Of a DNA stretch of 64,000 nucleotides, positions 50,100 to 59,169 are shown piece after piece. How positions within the stretch are numbered: position 1 is the stretch's first letter; every line of letters starts with the position of its first letter. The position numbers and the translations under genes were made by a program. A model generated the notes under the pieces. That model saw only the letters and a list, made by a program, of their open reading frames with translations. It was not told the origin of the DNA and ran no database searches. Source of the stretch: Alistipes sp. CAG:435 (GTDB taxonomy: Bacteria; Bacteroidota; Bacteroidia; Bacteroidales; UBA932); NCBI GenBank assembly GCA_000433355.1, contig FR893126.1, positions 1 through 64,000 on the forward strand, written 5' to 3'.

Positions 50100-51497
50100 T
50101 TAGAATTCGGCGTTCTTTGGAGTCCTTGGGAACGGAATCACGTCACGGATGTTGGCCATGCCGGTGACGAAGAGCAGCAGTCTCTCGAATCCGAGACCGA
50201 ATCCGCTGTGAGGTACTGTTCCGTACCTGCGGGTGTCGATGTACCATTCGAGGTTCTTGCGGCTCATCTTGAGCTCGTCGATCCTCTGCTCCAGTTTCTC
50301 AAGGGATGCCTCTCTCTCGGAACCTCCGATGATCTCGCCGATCTTCGGGAAGAGCACGTCCATTCCGCGCACGGTCTTTCCGTCCTCGTTCTGCTTCATA
50401 TAGAAAGCCTTGATGTCCTTAGGGAAGTCCGTGAGGATCACAGGCTTGCCGAAGTGCTTCTCCACGAGGTAGCGCTCGTGCTCGCTCTGGAAATCAGTTC
50501 CCCAGTGAACCGGGTACTCGAACTGCTGGCCGTTCCTGACAGCCTCTTCAAGGATCTCCACGGCCTCCGTGTAGGTCACTCTCTGGAACTCGATGCCCAG
50601 GACGCTCTTAAGCCTTTCGATAAGTCCGTCATCGTACTTGTCGTTGAGGAACTTGAGGTCGTCCGCACAGTTGTCAAGAGCGTACTGCACAAGGTATTTC
50701 ACGAACTCCTCGGCCAGCACCATGTTGTCGTTGATGTCGTAGAACGCCATCTCCGGCTCGATCATCCAGAACTCCGCGAGATGCCTTGGAGTGTTGGAGT
50801 TCTCAGCCCTGAAAGTAGGACCGAAAGTGTAGATCTCGCCGACGGCCGTCGCTCCAAGCTCACCCTCAAGCTGTCCGCTCACGGTAAGACTGGTCTTCTT
50901 TCCGAAGAAGTCCTTGCTGAAATCAACCTTTCCGTTCTCTTTCTTGGGAACGTTCTCAAGATTGAGGGTCGTGACCTGGAACATGTCTCCCGCTCCCTCT
51001 GCGTCAGATTCTGTGATAAGAGGTGTGTTGAGGTAAACGAATCCCTTGTCGTTGAAGAACTTGTGAATGGCGAACGCCATGGCGTGACGGATTCTCAGCA
51101 CTGCTCCGAACGTGTTTGTCCTCGGACGAAGGTGGGCGACTGTGCGGAGATATTCAAGAGAAGTGTTCTTCTTCTGGAGAGGGTACCTGACAGGGTCGCA
51201 TTCTCCGAGCACCTCGATCTGCTTTGCTTGGATCTCGACTGCCTGTCCGCTTCCTACTGATTCGATCAGGTCGCCGGTCACGCTGATGCTTGCTCCGGTT
51301 GTGATCTTGGCGATGATGGCCTCGTCAAAGTTGGCCATATCCACCACAACCTGAATGTTATTTACGGTCGAGCCATCGTTGAGGGCGATGAACTTGATCT
51401 GCTTGTTTCCTCTTTTGGTCCTGACCCAACCTTTGGCAAGGACTTCCTGTCCCGGCGCCGCCTTGAGTAGGTCCTTAACTTTACTCCTCGTTACCAT
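50100..51497 (-). CDS. asnS: Asparaginyl-tRNA synthetase
   Basis: Class IIb synthetase that charges asparagine onto its tRNA. The 465-residue chain has an N-terminal OB anticodon domain (GQEVLAKGWVRTKRGNKQ) and a catalytic domain with motif 2 TFRAENSNTPRHLAEFWMIE and motif 3 GLGFERLLLFVTGMANIRDV. The serine/asparagine-recognition pattern LNTPLITESDAEGAGDMF distinguishes it from AspRS. A -7 element lies at 51525-51532, so it can be transcribed apart from the exbD genes upstream. Confidence 0.96.
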   Translation of the reverse strand: MVTRSKVKDLLKAAPGQEVLAKGWVRTKRGNKQIKFIALNDGSTVNNIQVVVDMANFDEAIIAKITTGASISVTGDLIESVGSGQAVEIQAKQIEVLGECDPVRYPLQKKNTSLEYLRTVAHLRPRTNTFGAVLRIRHAMAFAIHKFFNDKGFVYLNTPLITESDAEGAGDMFQVTTLNLENVPKKENGKVDFSKDFFGKKTSLTVSGQLEGELGATAVGEIYTFGPTFRAENSNTPRHLAEFWMIEPEMAFYDINDNMVLAEEFVKYLVQYALDNCADDLKFLNDKYDDGLIERLKSVLGIEFQRVTYTEAVEILEEAVRNGQQFEYPVHWGTDFQSEHERYLVEKHFGKPVILTDFPKDIKAFYMKQNEDGKTVRGMDVLFPKIGEIIGGSEREASLEKLEQRIDELKMSRKNLEWYIDTRRYGTVPHSGFGLGFERLLLFVTGMANIRDVIPFPRTPKNAEF

Positions 51498-51524
51498 ATT
51501 TTTATGACATTTGATTCAATCTCA

Positions 51525-51532
51525 CAAAGATA
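51525..51532 (-). promoter_or_regulatory. Candidate -7 element of asnS
   Basis: On the minus strand TATCTTTG is an exact TAnnTTTG match about 27 bases before the asnS ATG. It directly follows the terminator of the exbB-exbD operon. Confidence 0.5.
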
Positions 51533-51540
51533 GTATAAAA

Positions 51541-51580
51541 AACAAAAAAAAGAAAGGGACCGACCCTTGGGGCAGTCCCT
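51541..51580 (-). terminator. Terminator of the exbB-exbD operon
   Basis: On the minus strand AGGGAC (complement of 51575-51580) and GTCCCT (51555-51560) form a stem with a CCC/GGG inner extension, followed by a T-rich run (TTTCTTTTTTTTG). Confidence 0.75.
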
Positions 51581-51602
51581 CTCTCGATATATTCAAGAAT
51601 GT

Positions 51603-52067
51603 TTATTTCTCTTCTGTCTTTCTGGCAGCGTACATGATCTTGAGGGCGGAGCATCGCCTGAGCTCCTGCTTCACGTCCGTCACGATGCCCATTCTTGCGT
51701 CTTCGTCTGCCTTGATAGAGACCTGCATCAACTGGCGGTCAGCCTCGCTCATCGCGTCGCGCTCGGCGGCGATGAAGTCACGGATGTCGTTCGTTGTCTT
51801 GAAAGAGTCATTCAGCTGGATACGCGCCTCGGTACCGTACTGGCTCTGATACTGAGCGGTAGGGGAACCGATGTAGATGTATGAGGCCAAATCCTTTCTC
51901 TCAAGCTTGGCGACCTCCGTCGCTTCAGGGAGTCTTACCCTGACCTTCACCTCCGTTGAACGGAGCTGAGAGGTTACCATGAAGAAGAACAGGAACATGA
52001 ACACGATGTCTGAGCTGGTTCCCAACTCCGGCATTTCTTTTTTACCGCTTCTTTTAAAATTAGGCAT
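51603..52067 (-). CDS. exbD: ExbD/TolR family protein, second copy
   Basis: A 154-residue ExbD-like subunit of a proton-driven motor. After a short cytoplasmic segment it has one membrane helix with the conserved aspartate (SSDIVFMFLFFFMVTSQ), then a periplasmic domain ending in VTDVKQELRRCSALKIMYAA. It starts 17 bp after the other exbD gene. Two different ExbD proteins after one ExbB is a common Bacteroidetes arrangement, thought to power TonB-dependent uptake. It is the last gene before the operon terminator. Confidence 0.9.
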   Translation of the reverse strand: MPNFKRSGKKEMPELGTSSDIVFMFLFFFMVTSQLRSTEVKVRVRLPEATEVAKLERKDLASYIYIGSPTAQYQSQYGTEARIQLNDSFKTTNDIRDFIAAERDAMSEADRQLMQVSIKADEDARMGIVTDVKQELRRCSALKIMYAARKTEEK

Positions 52068-52084
52068 TGTTTGATCCTCCTGTT

Positions 52085-52660
52085 TTACTTTTTGGTGACG
52101 TCCTTAGGCTCTGCCTCGGAAATGTTCTGTGGAATCGCTTCCCTGACAATCTTCTGCTGATCTTCTGTGAGGAAGGTGTAGGCCTTTCCATAGTTTTGCT
52201 TGCAGAAGTCGTCACGGACTTCATTGATTGCCTTCACGAGTTCGTTCTGAACAGCGATGTAGGCCCTGTAGCTGGTTCCACGGTCATTCTGAAGAGAGAT
52301 GACTCCTTTTGATACGGGATATTCACCGTAGCCCTCGATGTTCTTCATCTCCCTTTCAGGAAGGTTCGGGTCGTTGTTAGGGTTTGTGATGAACTCCTTG
52401 ATCTTGTCCTTGAGCTGGCTAACATCCAAAAGCTGGTCACCGGCAAACAGTCTGTCGGAAGAGTTGATCTTCACGATGATGATGTTACGCTTGTTGACCT
52501 TCGTGTCTTCCGTTTTCTGATTCTGGTCAGGCATAGGAGGAAGACGGCGCTGCAAACCTGACTGCTGGTCCATAGTGGAGGTCATCAGGAAGTAGCAGAG
52601 CAGAAGGAACGCGATATCGGCTGTCGATTGTGTGTTCAGTCCCGGTGTTTTTCTTGCCAT
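52085..52660 (-). CDS. exbD: ExbD/TolR family protein, first copy
   Basis: A 191-residue ExbD-like protein. The membrane helix with its conserved aspartate is TADIAFLLLCYFLMTSTMD near residue 14, followed by a Gln/Pro-rich turn (RRLPPMPDQNQ) and a periplasmic domain. A longer periplasmic part than in the second copy includes SYRAYIAVQNELVKAINEVR. It lies 14 bp after the small membrane protein gene and would combine with the ExbB homolog encoded at 53118-53927. Confidence 0.9.
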   Translation of the reverse strand: MARKTPGLNTQSTADIAFLLLCYFLMTSTMDQQSGLQRRLPPMPDQNQKTEDTKVNKRNIIIVKINSSDRLFAGDQLLDVSQLKDKIKEFITNPNNDPNLPEREMKNIEGYGEYPVSKGVISLQNDRGTSYRAYIAVQNELVKAINEVRDDFCKQNYGKAYTFLTEDQQKIVREAIPQNISEAEPKDVTKK

Positions 52661-52674
52661 AGCTTACTTAGATG

Positions 52675-53085
52675 TTATTTGTTGTTGATCGCGTCTCTGA
52701 CAGCGCCTACGATAATGGCGATGATGGCGCCACCACCGAGGACGTAGGTCAGAAGAAGCATTGTGTCAGTCAGTTTAAGCCACTGTGGAGTAGGCTGTGT
52801 CTTGACATTAAGAGCCGGTGCTCCAGCTGAGAGCACATAGGCCAGAACAACCAGAGCGGCGACTCCGACCACCACACCGGCGGCCTTGAGCAGGTTCTTA
52901 GGGTTGTTCCTTCCGGCGATGAATATCGCGAGTCCGATCCAGATGACTACCGCCGCGAAGAAGAGGAAGTAGGTGTATCTGAGGAGGAGGTCAACGGAAG
53001 AGCCCTCATTGACGAAGGCCAGGATTCCGAAGACGATTCCGAGGAGACCCAATACCCATCCGGTTATTTTGAATATCTTATTCAT
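52675..53085 (-). CDS. Small four-helix membrane protein in the exbB-exbD operon
   Basis: A 136-residue hydrophobic protein with about four membrane helices (ITGWVLGLLGIVFGILAFV, then YFLFFAAVVIWIGLAIFI, VVVGVAALVVLAYVLSAG and LLLTYVLGGGAIIAIIVGAV). No function is known. It sits between exbB and the exbD pair with gaps of 14 and 32 bp, a conserved placement in Bacteroidetes, so it may be an accessory of the motor complex. Confidence 0.8.
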   Translation of the reverse strand: MNKIFKITGWVLGLLGIVFGILAFVNEGSSVDLLLRYTYFLFFAAVVIWIGLAIFIAGRNNPKNLLKAAGVVVGVAALVVLAYVLSAGAPALNVKTQPTPQWLKLTDTMLLLTYVLGGGAIIAIIVGAVRDAINNK

Positions 53086-53117
53086 TATAATCAGATTCTA
53101 AAAATTGTCTCTACAAA

Positions 53118-53927
53118 TTATTTCTTCTCGTTCTTTGCAAGAACGTCAACGAGATCGATGGAAGCGTTCTCCATGTCGATTGAGAGAGCGTCGATTCTGG
53201 AAAGAATATAGTTGTAGAACACCTGGAGAATCATGGCGACGATAAGACCACCTACGGTAGTGATAAGGGCGACCTTCATACCTCCGGCAACGATGTTAGG
53301 AGAGATGTCACCTGCAGCCTCGATGGCGTCGAAGGCCTGTACCATACCGATAACTGTTCCCAAGAATCCGAGTGAAGGAGCAAGGGCGATGAACAGGGCG
53401 ATCCAAGAGAGGTTGTTCTCCATAAGGCTCATCTGAACACCACCTGCAGAGGTGATTCTCTTCTCGACAACATCGATACCCTCATTGTAGTGGTTGAGAC
53501 CATCGTAGAAGATGCTGGCGACAGGGCCCTTGGTATTGCGGCAAACTTCCTTTGCCTTCTCAACGCCGCCCTGTGCGAGAGCTGCCTCGACATTCTTGAT
53601 AAGCTTCTTGGTGTTTGTCTTTGAGAATGAGAGATAAAGGATTCTCTCGATCGCGAGGGCAAGACCGATGATAAGGCAGATGAGGATCATGGACATGAAG
53701 CCCGGACCTCCCTGGATGAAGTAGGTCTTGATCTGCTGGTGCATAGGAACGTCCTCTCCGGTACCCTTGAGAAGATCCTCAGCGGACATTGGCTGGGCTG
53801 GAGCGGCAGTCTCAACTTGCTCTGTTGCGGCTGCGTTGTCAGCGGCTGGCTGATCCTGAGCGGATGCGATGTTTGCAGTGAAGGTGAGAACACCGGCTAC
53901 TGCCAAAAACATGAAAAACTTTTTCAT
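53118..53927 (-). CDS. exbB: ExbB/TolQ/MotA-type proton channel protein
   Basis: A 269-residue motor subunit. It begins with a cleavable-looking signal (MKKFFMFLAVAGVLTFTANI, cleavage near ASAQ) and an Ala/Gln-rich periplasmic stretch, then three membrane helices (MSMILICLIIGLALAIERIL, ALFIALAPSLGFLGTVIGMV and ALITTVGGLIVAMILQVFYN). The last two form the proton channel. It leads the operon exbB / small membrane protein / exbD / exbD. The TonB-like gene at 48714 is the likely partner. Confidence 0.92.
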   Translation of the reverse strand: MKKFFMFLAVAGVLTFTANIASAQDQPAADNAAATEQVETAAPAQPMSAEDLLKGTGEDVPMHQQIKTYFIQGGPGFMSMILICLIIGLALAIERILYLSFSKTNTKKLIKNVEAALAQGGVEKAKEVCRNTKGPVASIFYDGLNHYNEGIDVVEKRITSAGGVQMSLMENNLSWIALFIALAPSLGFLGTVIGMVQAFDAIEAAGDISPNIVAGGMKVALITTVGGLIVAMILQVFYNYILSRIDALSIDMENASIDLVDVLAKNEKK

Positions 53928-54025
53928 AACTGTTTTTGTGTGTTTAATTTTAATTGATAATGTATTAAATAGTTATCTTTTCCTGTGGCTTCCCGAAAGC
54001 GTAAAACCTTCTAAAAAAACCGTTG

Positions 54026-54054
54026 CAATTTACTAAATTATTTCCAATTGGCAA
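54026..54054 (-). promoter_or_regulatory. Candidate promoter of the exbB operon
   Basis: On the minus strand TTG (54052-54054), 19 bases, then TAAATTG (54026-54032) is one base short of the TAnnTTTG consensus. It gives a leader of about 90 bases. Confidence 0.45.
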
Positions 54055-54057
54055 TGT

Positions 54058-55092
54058 TTATAAGGAAATTTCTCCTTGCAGATTGTCGCCAAGCTTGGAT
54101 TTCACCGATTCGTTGTCAGTGGTTTTCCCCATCAGGTAGAACAATTTCGCGAGCGCGCTTTCGGTCGTGATGTCAGCTCCTGAGACCACTCCGGCTTTCT
54201 CGAGGGCCTTGCCCGTGGCATAGATGTCCATGTTTACAGTCCCTGACAGACACTGAGTTACGTTCATCAACACCTTCCCCATCCCGGAGGCTTCCTTTAC
54301 AATGTCCAGAAACCATTGACGCGAAGGCGCGTTACCGGAACCATAGGTCTCGATGATGGCGGCGCGGATGTCCGGCCCGCATAAAAAATACTTCATGACC
54401 TGCGGGGTGATGCCCGGATGAACTTTCAGAATCGAGACCCTGGTGTCCAGGTTGGTGCTGATCCTCAGATGTTCATCCCAGTCCAATGGCCTTCGTATGA
54501 CGCTGTCGTTGTATTTTATGCTGATTCCGGCCTCGGCCAGCGGCGGGCAGTTCGGAGACTTGAAGGCGCTGAAATCCTCAGAACTGATCTTGATGCTGCG
54601 GTTGCCTCTCAACAATTTGGAATTGAAGAATATGCTTACTTCCGGAACCCGGGGATGACCTTCGGGATCCTTGGCCGAGGCGATCTCTACGGCAGAGATC
54701 AGGTTTTCCTTGCCGTCGGTGCGTGGCACCCCGATTGGAAGCTGGCTTCCGGTGAACACGACGGGCTTGGCCAGATTCTCCAACATGAAGCTCAGGGCCG
54801 ACGCCGAGTACGCCATCGTGTCGGTTCCGTGCAGGACCACGAATCCGTCATATTCATCATAGCGCTCTTGGATCAACGACGCGAGCGACTGCCAGAAGGA
54901 CGGCTCTACATCAGAGGAGTCGATCAGCGGGTCGAACGTGTAAGAGTCGATGCGCAGGGCGAACTTCTTCAGTTCCGGCACCTCGTCGAGAATCTGGTGG
55001 AAGTCGAAAGGCTTGAGGGTCAGGTCTTGCGGATCCTGCTTCATTCCGATCGTGCCTCCCGTGTAAATCATCAGGATGGAGGATCTTCTCAT
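54058..55092 (-). CDS. ansA: Type I L-asparaginase
   Basis: Hydrolyses L-asparagine to aspartate and ammonia. The 344-residue protein has no signal peptide, so it is cytoplasmic and of type I. The two catalytic threonine motifs are IYTGGTIGM near residue 10 and VLHGTDTMAYSASAL near residue 87. The GSQLPIGVPRTDGKENL segment is typical of the type I enzymes. It overlaps the upstream tatD gene by 4 bp, so the two should be co-transcribed. Confidence 0.94.
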   Translation of the reverse strand: MRRSSILMIYTGGTIGMKQDPQDLTLKPFDFHQILDEVPELKKFALRIDSYTFDPLIDSSDVEPSFWQSLASLIQERYDEYDGFVVLHGTDTMAYSASALSFMLENLAKPVVFTGSQLPIGVPRTDGKENLISAVEIASAKDPEGHPRVPEVSIFFNSKLLRGNRSIKISSEDFSAFKSPNCPPLAEAGISIKYNDSVIRRPLDWDEHLRISTNLDTRVSILKVHPGITPQVMKYFLCGPDIRAAIIETYGSGNAPSRQWFLDIVKEASGMGKVLMNVTQCLSGTVNMDIYATGKALEKAGVVSGADITTESALAKLFYLMGKTTDNESVKSKLGDNLQGEISL

Positions 55093-55871
55093 ATTCCGAA
55101 AAGTGTTTTGGCGTTGTTGGTTGTGGTTTCCGCGACCTCCTCGACCGAGACACCTTTCAGTCCGGCGATCTTCGCGGCGATCAGCGGAATGTAGGAACTT
55201 TCGTTACGTGTGCCTCTGTGCGGGACTGGGGTCAGATAAGGAGCGTCGGTCTCCAGTACGATTCTGTCAAGGGGAACATTCCTTACAACCTCCGCGAGTC
55301 CGGCATTCTTGAACGTCACCACGCCTCCGACCCCGATGCGCCAGTCTCCCAACCTCTGGATTTCCTGAAATGATTCCAGGCTGCCGCTGTAGGCGTGCAT
55401 ATTCCCTCTCAATCCTTTGTGTCTCCGGAGAATCTCCAGAAAGTCACCCATTGCGTCGCGCAGGTGGATGTTGAGCGGCAGATCTCTTTCCGAGGCGAAA
55501 TCCATCTGCCATTCCAACGCTTCTTTCTGTTCCGCGGCGTAATCCTTCCCCTCATGGTAGTCAAGGCCTATCTCTCCGACAGCCACGACCTTACGACCTG
55601 TACCCGCTTCCCATTCGTCAAGGAAACGGATCATGGTGTCAACTTCCGAGCGCCACTCCTTGTTCACGGAGCCTGGGTAGAGTCCGATCATCGGTCGCAG
55701 CGTGTCCGGGAACCTGTCCACAAGGGCGAACATGGCCTCCCTTTCCGAACTGTCGATGTCAGGTTGAAGCAGGAGGTTGACCCCGGCGGCCTTCGCCCTG
55801 CGGATGTAGTCTGCCTCCTCTCCGGAATAGGCCCTGTCACTCAGGTGGCAATGTGTGTCTATGAATATCAT
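55089..55871 (-). CDS. TatD family metal-dependent hydrolase
   Basis: A 260-residue TIM-barrel hydrolase of the TatD/YcfH DNase family. Metal ligands are in FIDTHCHLSDRAY at the N-terminus, VGEIGLDYHEG near residue 93, PLNIHLRDA, MHAYSG and ETDAPYLTPVPHRG. Relatives have 3'-5' exonuclease or deacylase activity, and the substrate here is not assigned. The start is the ATG at 55871 (MIFIDTH), as an extension upstream lacks family sequence. A TATCTTTG element at 55877-55884 lies 6 bases before this ATG. Confidence 0.88.
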   Translation of the reverse strand: MIFIDTHCHLSDRAYSGEEADYIRRAKAAGVNLLLQPDIDSSEREAMFALVDRFPDTLRPMIGLYPGSVNKEWRSEVDTMIRFLDEWEAGTGRKVVAVGEIGLDYHEGKDYAAEQKEALEWQMDFASERDLPLNIHLRDAMGDFLEILRRHKGLRGNMHAYSGSLESFQEIQRLGDWRIGVGGVVTFKNAGLAEVVRNVPLDRIVLETDAPYLTPVPHRGTRNESSYIPLIAAKIAGLKGVSVEEVAETTTNNAKTLFGI

Positions 55872-55876
55872 GGCGC

Positions 55877-55884
55877 CAAAGATA
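55877..55884 (-). promoter_or_regulatory. Candidate -7 element of tatD, implying a leaderless mRNA
   Basis: On the minus strand TATCTTTG is an exact TAnnTTTG match, and a start 7 bases on would fall on the tatD ATG. No -33 TTG is evident. Confidence 0.35.
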
Positions 55885-56068
55885 GTGAAATCCACCCGAA
55901 GAATGAAAATATTCAGCTGGCTTCGGCGGTCGAAGACGGCCCGTGATGATAAAAAACAAAAATATTCATAAGAAACGTAAATAATTCCGGTTCATACCCC
56001 CTCGGTTCCCTTGAAAGACCGCAAATTGCGATGATGCTTCCCGCAGTGTCCGGAAGCGCGGCGATATT

Positions 56069-57283
56069 ATGAATATATCAGAACAGAATATGTCGAAGAT
56101 TGAAGGAGCGCCATTTGAGGAGAAGGTCGCGCTATGCGCCCTCAACAGGATTTTTGGATTCGAGCCGAAGATAGGCCTTAGGCTCGTCGAGACTTTGGGA
56201 AGCGCCACGGCCGTGTTCAAAGAACCTGGCGAAGTGGCGAGAGCTTTGGGTGTGTGCTCAAGGAACAGGTACGCTCCGCTGATTACGGGCAGTGCCTTTG
56301 AGTCGGCGGCGATCGAGCTGGAGTGCTTGGAAAGGGACGGCGGAACTTTCCTGGGAATAGGCGAGGAAGGCTATCCCGCCCTGCTCATGGAGTGTGAGGA
56401 TCCTCCGTTGGGACTTTATTATAAAGGAATATCCCCGCCACGGGATGTGTTCGAGGGGCTTCCGCAGGTCGCGGTTGTCGGTACAAGGGGATTGACATAC
56501 TATGGTAAGGACTGGTGTGGCCGGATTGTCCAGGCTATGTCTCGCGCTGCGATAAAACCTTTGATTGTCAGTGGTTTGGCTTTAGGTGTGGATGTCACTG
56601 CCCATAAGGCTGCACTTGATGCCGGCCTTCCTACCGTGGCTGTAATGGCCACTGGAATAGACGATTTGTATCCGTCCCGGAACAAGGATGTCGGAGAGTC
56701 TATCGCATCGACCCCGGGCTGTGCCTTGGTCACGGACTATCCTCCAGGCACGGCGGCGGTAAGAATCAATTTCCTGCGGCGCAACAGGATCATCGCCGGA
56801 ATATGCAGGGCGACGATCCTTGTCGAGTCCAAGATCCGTGGCGGAGGTATGATGACGGCGCGGCTTGCGGCGTCGTACGGCCGGGATGTCTATGCGTTGC
56901 CGGGCAGGATAGACGATCCGGTCTCTCAAGGCTGCAATCTGCTCATAAGGGAGAATGTCGCCGAACAGATCGGAGATTTGGGCGAATTGATAGCGAAACT
57001 CGGACTCGGCAAGGCGGACATGAGTCTGAAAGAGGATTTCAGGACGGAAGTCGAGGTGTATTATAAAGACCGTATGTCAGACTCTGATTATGAGAATGTT
57101 GTCCGTGTCGCCCTTGCGGTGAAGGCACATCGTGGCATCTCGGTTGACGAACTCTGCGCGAAGCTGAAATGGACCTACAGCCATGTCAGCCGGCTTGTCA
57201 CCACGCTGGAATGCGATGGATTCATCTCCGTGGACCTGCTCCAGCACTGTTGTGCCCGCACAAAAAAGCCGTCTCCCGAATAA
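56069..57283 (+). CDS. dprA: DNA-processing protein DprA
   Basis: DprA binds incoming single-stranded DNA and loads RecA during natural transformation. The 404-residue protein has an N-terminal SAM/HhH-like region (ALNRIFGFEPKIGLRLVE), then the Rossmann DprA core with VAVVGTRGLTYYG near residue 137, SGLALGVDVTAHKAAL, TDYPPGTAAVRINFLRRNRI cut at its conserved part, and ATILVES. A C-terminal winged-helix domain (RGISVDELCAKLKWTYSHVS) completes it. No other competence genes are in the window. Its last codons overlap a terminator that serves queA. Confidence 0.94.
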   Translation: MNISEQNMSKIEGAPFEEKVALCALNRIFGFEPKIGLRLVETLGSATAVFKEPGEVARALGVCSRNRYAPLITGSAFESAAIELECLERDGGTFLGIGEEGYPALLMECEDPPLGLYYKGISPPRDVFEGLPQVAVVGTRGLTYYGKDWCGRIVQAMSRAAIKPLIVSGLALGVDVTAHKAALDAGLPTVAVMATGIDDLYPSRNKDVGESIASTPGCALVTDYPPGTAAVRINFLRRNRIIAGICRATILVESKIRGGGMMTARLAASYGRDVYALPGRIDDPVSQGCNLLIRENVAEQIGDLGELIAKLGLGKADMSLKEDFRTEVEVYYKDRMSDSDYENVVRVALAVKAHRGISVDELCAKLKWTYSHVSRLVTTLECDGFISVDLLQHCCARTKKPSPE

Positions 57284-57294
57284 AGAAAACGGCT
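57262..57294 (-). terminator. Terminator of queA inside the dprA 3' end
   Basis: On the minus strand AGCCGT (complement of 57289-57294) pairs with ACGGCT (complement of 57267-57272), followed by TTTTTTG. The stem lies over the final codons of the convergent dprA. Confidence 0.55.
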
Positions 57295-57356
57295 CTATGT
57301 CATACAGAACTATTATAGTGATAAAGTCGGCGTAACCAGGATGCTATGCCAGTCGT

Positions 57357-58406
57357 CTATACGACCAGCATGGCGTCTCCGTAAGGGCCGAAGCGGTAGC
57401 CCTCGTCAAGAGCCACCTGGTAGGCGTTCATGACGTGATCAAAGCCTCCGAAGGCCGCCACGGCCATCAGCATCGTGGATTCCGGAAGGTGGAAGTTCGA
57501 GACTACAGCGTCAGGCACCGAGAACTCGTAAGGCGGGAAGATGAACTTGTTGGTCCATCCATCGTAAGGCTTTACCTCGTGGGTCGTCGTGACGTAGGTC
57601 TCAAGCCCTCTGAGCACGGTCGTGCCGACGGCGAGAACCTTCTTGCCGCTGTTCTTGGCCTTGTTGATGATCTCGCAGGCCTCGGGGGTGATGATCAGCC
57701 TCTCGGAATCCATCCTGTGTTTGGACAGATCCTCCACATCAACCCTGCGGAACTGACCGATGCCCATGTGCTCGGTGATGAAAGCTTTGTCAATATCCTT
57801 GAGGATCATCATGTTGAACAACTCGCGGCTGAAATGTGTGCCGGCCGCCGGAACGGCCACCGCGCCTTCGTTCTTGGCGAAGATTGTCTGGTAGTTCTCG
57901 TTGTCCTCAGGAGAGATCTTGGACTTGACCCATTTCGGGACAGGAATCTCACCGAGGCTGAACAGGGATTTCTTGAATTCCTCGTAAGGGCCGTCGTAAA
58001 GGAAGCGCAGGGTGCGCCCCCTGGAGGTTGTGTTGTCGATGACTTCGGCCACAAGGCTCTGATCGTCACCGAAATACAACTTGTTGCCAATCCTGATTTT
58101 CCTTGCCGGATCCACAATCACATCCCACAGGTGCTGCTCACGGTTGAGCTCCCTCAGAAGAAAGACCATGATGTCGGCCCCTGTCTTCTCCTTTTTGCCG
58201 TAAAGACGGGCCGGGAAAACCTTTGTGTCGTTGAACACGAAAGTGTCGCCTTTGCCGAAATAGTCTATGATGTCTTTGAATATCCTGTGCTCGATCTCTC
58301 CGGTGTCCTTGTGGACAACCATCAGCCGGCACTCGTCGCGCCACCTTGTCGGCTCCTGAGCCACACGCTCCTTCGGAAGAAGGAATTGGAATTGTGAAAG
58401 TTTCAT
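57357..58406 (-). CDS. queA: S-adenosylmethionine:tRNA ribosyltransferase-isomerase
   Basis: QueA adds an epoxycyclopentanediol ring, from the ribosyl part of SAM, to preQ1 in tRNA during queuosine synthesis. The 349-residue protein starts at 58406 (MKLSQFQFLLPKERVAQEP). Family motifs include DTFVFNDTKVFPARL, GAVAVPAAGTHFSRELF, THEVKPYDGWTNKFIFPPYE and SNFHLPESTMLMAVAAFGG. The rest of the queuosine pathway is not in the window. It runs towards dprA. Confidence 0.95.
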   Translation of the reverse strand: MKLSQFQFLLPKERVAQEPTRWRDECRLMVVHKDTGEIEHRIFKDIIDYFGKGDTFVFNDTKVFPARLYGKKEKTGADIMVFLLRELNREQHLWDVIVDPARKIRIGNKLYFGDDQSLVAEVIDNTTSRGRTLRFLYDGPYEEFKKSLFSLGEIPVPKWVKSKISPEDNENYQTIFAKNEGAVAVPAAGTHFSRELFNMMILKDIDKAFITEHMGIGQFRRVDVEDLSKHRMDSERLIITPEACEIINKAKNSGKKVLAVGTTVLRGLETYVTTTHEVKPYDGWTNKFIFPPYEFSVPDAVVSNFHLPESTMLMAVAAFGGFDHVMNAYQVALDEGYRFGPYGDAMLVV

Positions 58407-58483
58407 ATTCGATAACAATCGTTATAGTCAATCTTTTAATATACGGCATCGACGCGCGGAAAGTTTCACAATCTTTGAATATC

Positions 58484-59098
58484 CTATATTTTGGCCTCCC
58501 GGAACACTTCCACGATTGACGGATAGGTGTTTTTCAAATATGGGGAAAGGCCGGACCGGGCCACCCATGCGGCCTTCGTGATGTCCTCGTCCCGCTGCGG
58601 CGTGAGGTTCACGGGATCTGTGTACAGCATGTCGTACCACCATGTGTGCTTCAGATGCCATATTCCGTCACGCCGGTAGCAGTGGTCCGTGACGCAGATG
58701 AGCCCTCGGAGCTCCAGGTCACCCACTCCGGTCTCTTCCTGAACCTCGCGCAATGCTGTCACCTTGATGTCCTCCCCAGCCTCCTGATGCCCTTTCGGCA
58801 GATCCCAAAGACCGTTGCGGCTTATGAGCAGAACATCATCCCGCCTGTTTGACACCAGCCCGCCGGCGGCGTTGACCTCCTTGAATCTGGAGCAGAATTC
58901 CCTGTAGGTCATCTCCACGTTATCTGTAGGGATGTAGATTCTGGCCAGCGTGTCCGATGTCTCGAACATTGTCACCAGCGAGGTGATGTCCTCCGGATCT
59001 TCTCCGAGGTGCAACTCGATGGAATTCGGGTCGGACAGTGCCTGCTCCTGAGGGGCGCAGATGATCATGCATCTCTTTTCAAGGTAAATCTTATGCAT
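58484..59098 (-). CDS. NUDIX hydrolase
   Basis: A 204-residue protein with a NUDIX domain in its second half. The Nudix box reads GHQEAGEDIKVTALREVQEE followed by TG, matching GX5EX7REUXEEXGU. The first 90 residues are a separate region starting MHKIYLEKRCMIICAPQ, which resembles the N-terminal extension of some Bacteroidetes NUDIX proteins. The substrate (a nucleoside diphosphate derivative) is unknown. It is divergent from pyrE. Confidence 0.88.
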   Translation of the reverse strand: MHKIYLEKRCMIICAPQEQALSDPNSIELHLGEDPEDITSLVTMFETSDTLARIYIPTDNVEMTYREFCSRFKEVNAAGGLVSNRRDDVLLISRNGLWDLPKGHQEAGEDIKVTALREVQEETGVGDLELRGLICVTDHCYRRDGIWHLKHTWWYDMLYTDPVNLTPQRDEDITKAAWVARSGLSPYLKNTYPSIVEVFREAKI

Positions 59099-59128
59099 CC
59101 GATGAGTGAGATATTTGCGTAAAACTAT

Positions 59129-59136
59129 TATATTTG
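59129..59136 (+). promoter_or_regulatory. Candidate -7 element of pyrE
   Basis: TATATTTG is an exact TAnnTTTG match. The predicted transcript start near 59143 lies downstream of the first in-frame start-like codon (59134) and so supports the ATG at 59170. Confidence 0.5.
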
Positions 59137-59147
59137 TATGCTACGTG

Positions 59148-59155
59148 CAAAGTTA
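59148..59155 (-). promoter_or_regulatory. Candidate -7 element of the NUDIX gene
   Basis: On the minus strand TAACTTTG is an exact match to TAnnTTTG and gives a leader of about 45 bases. It faces and overlaps the pyrE start region. Confidence 0.45.
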
Positions 59156-59169
59156 ACAATCATTTTTCA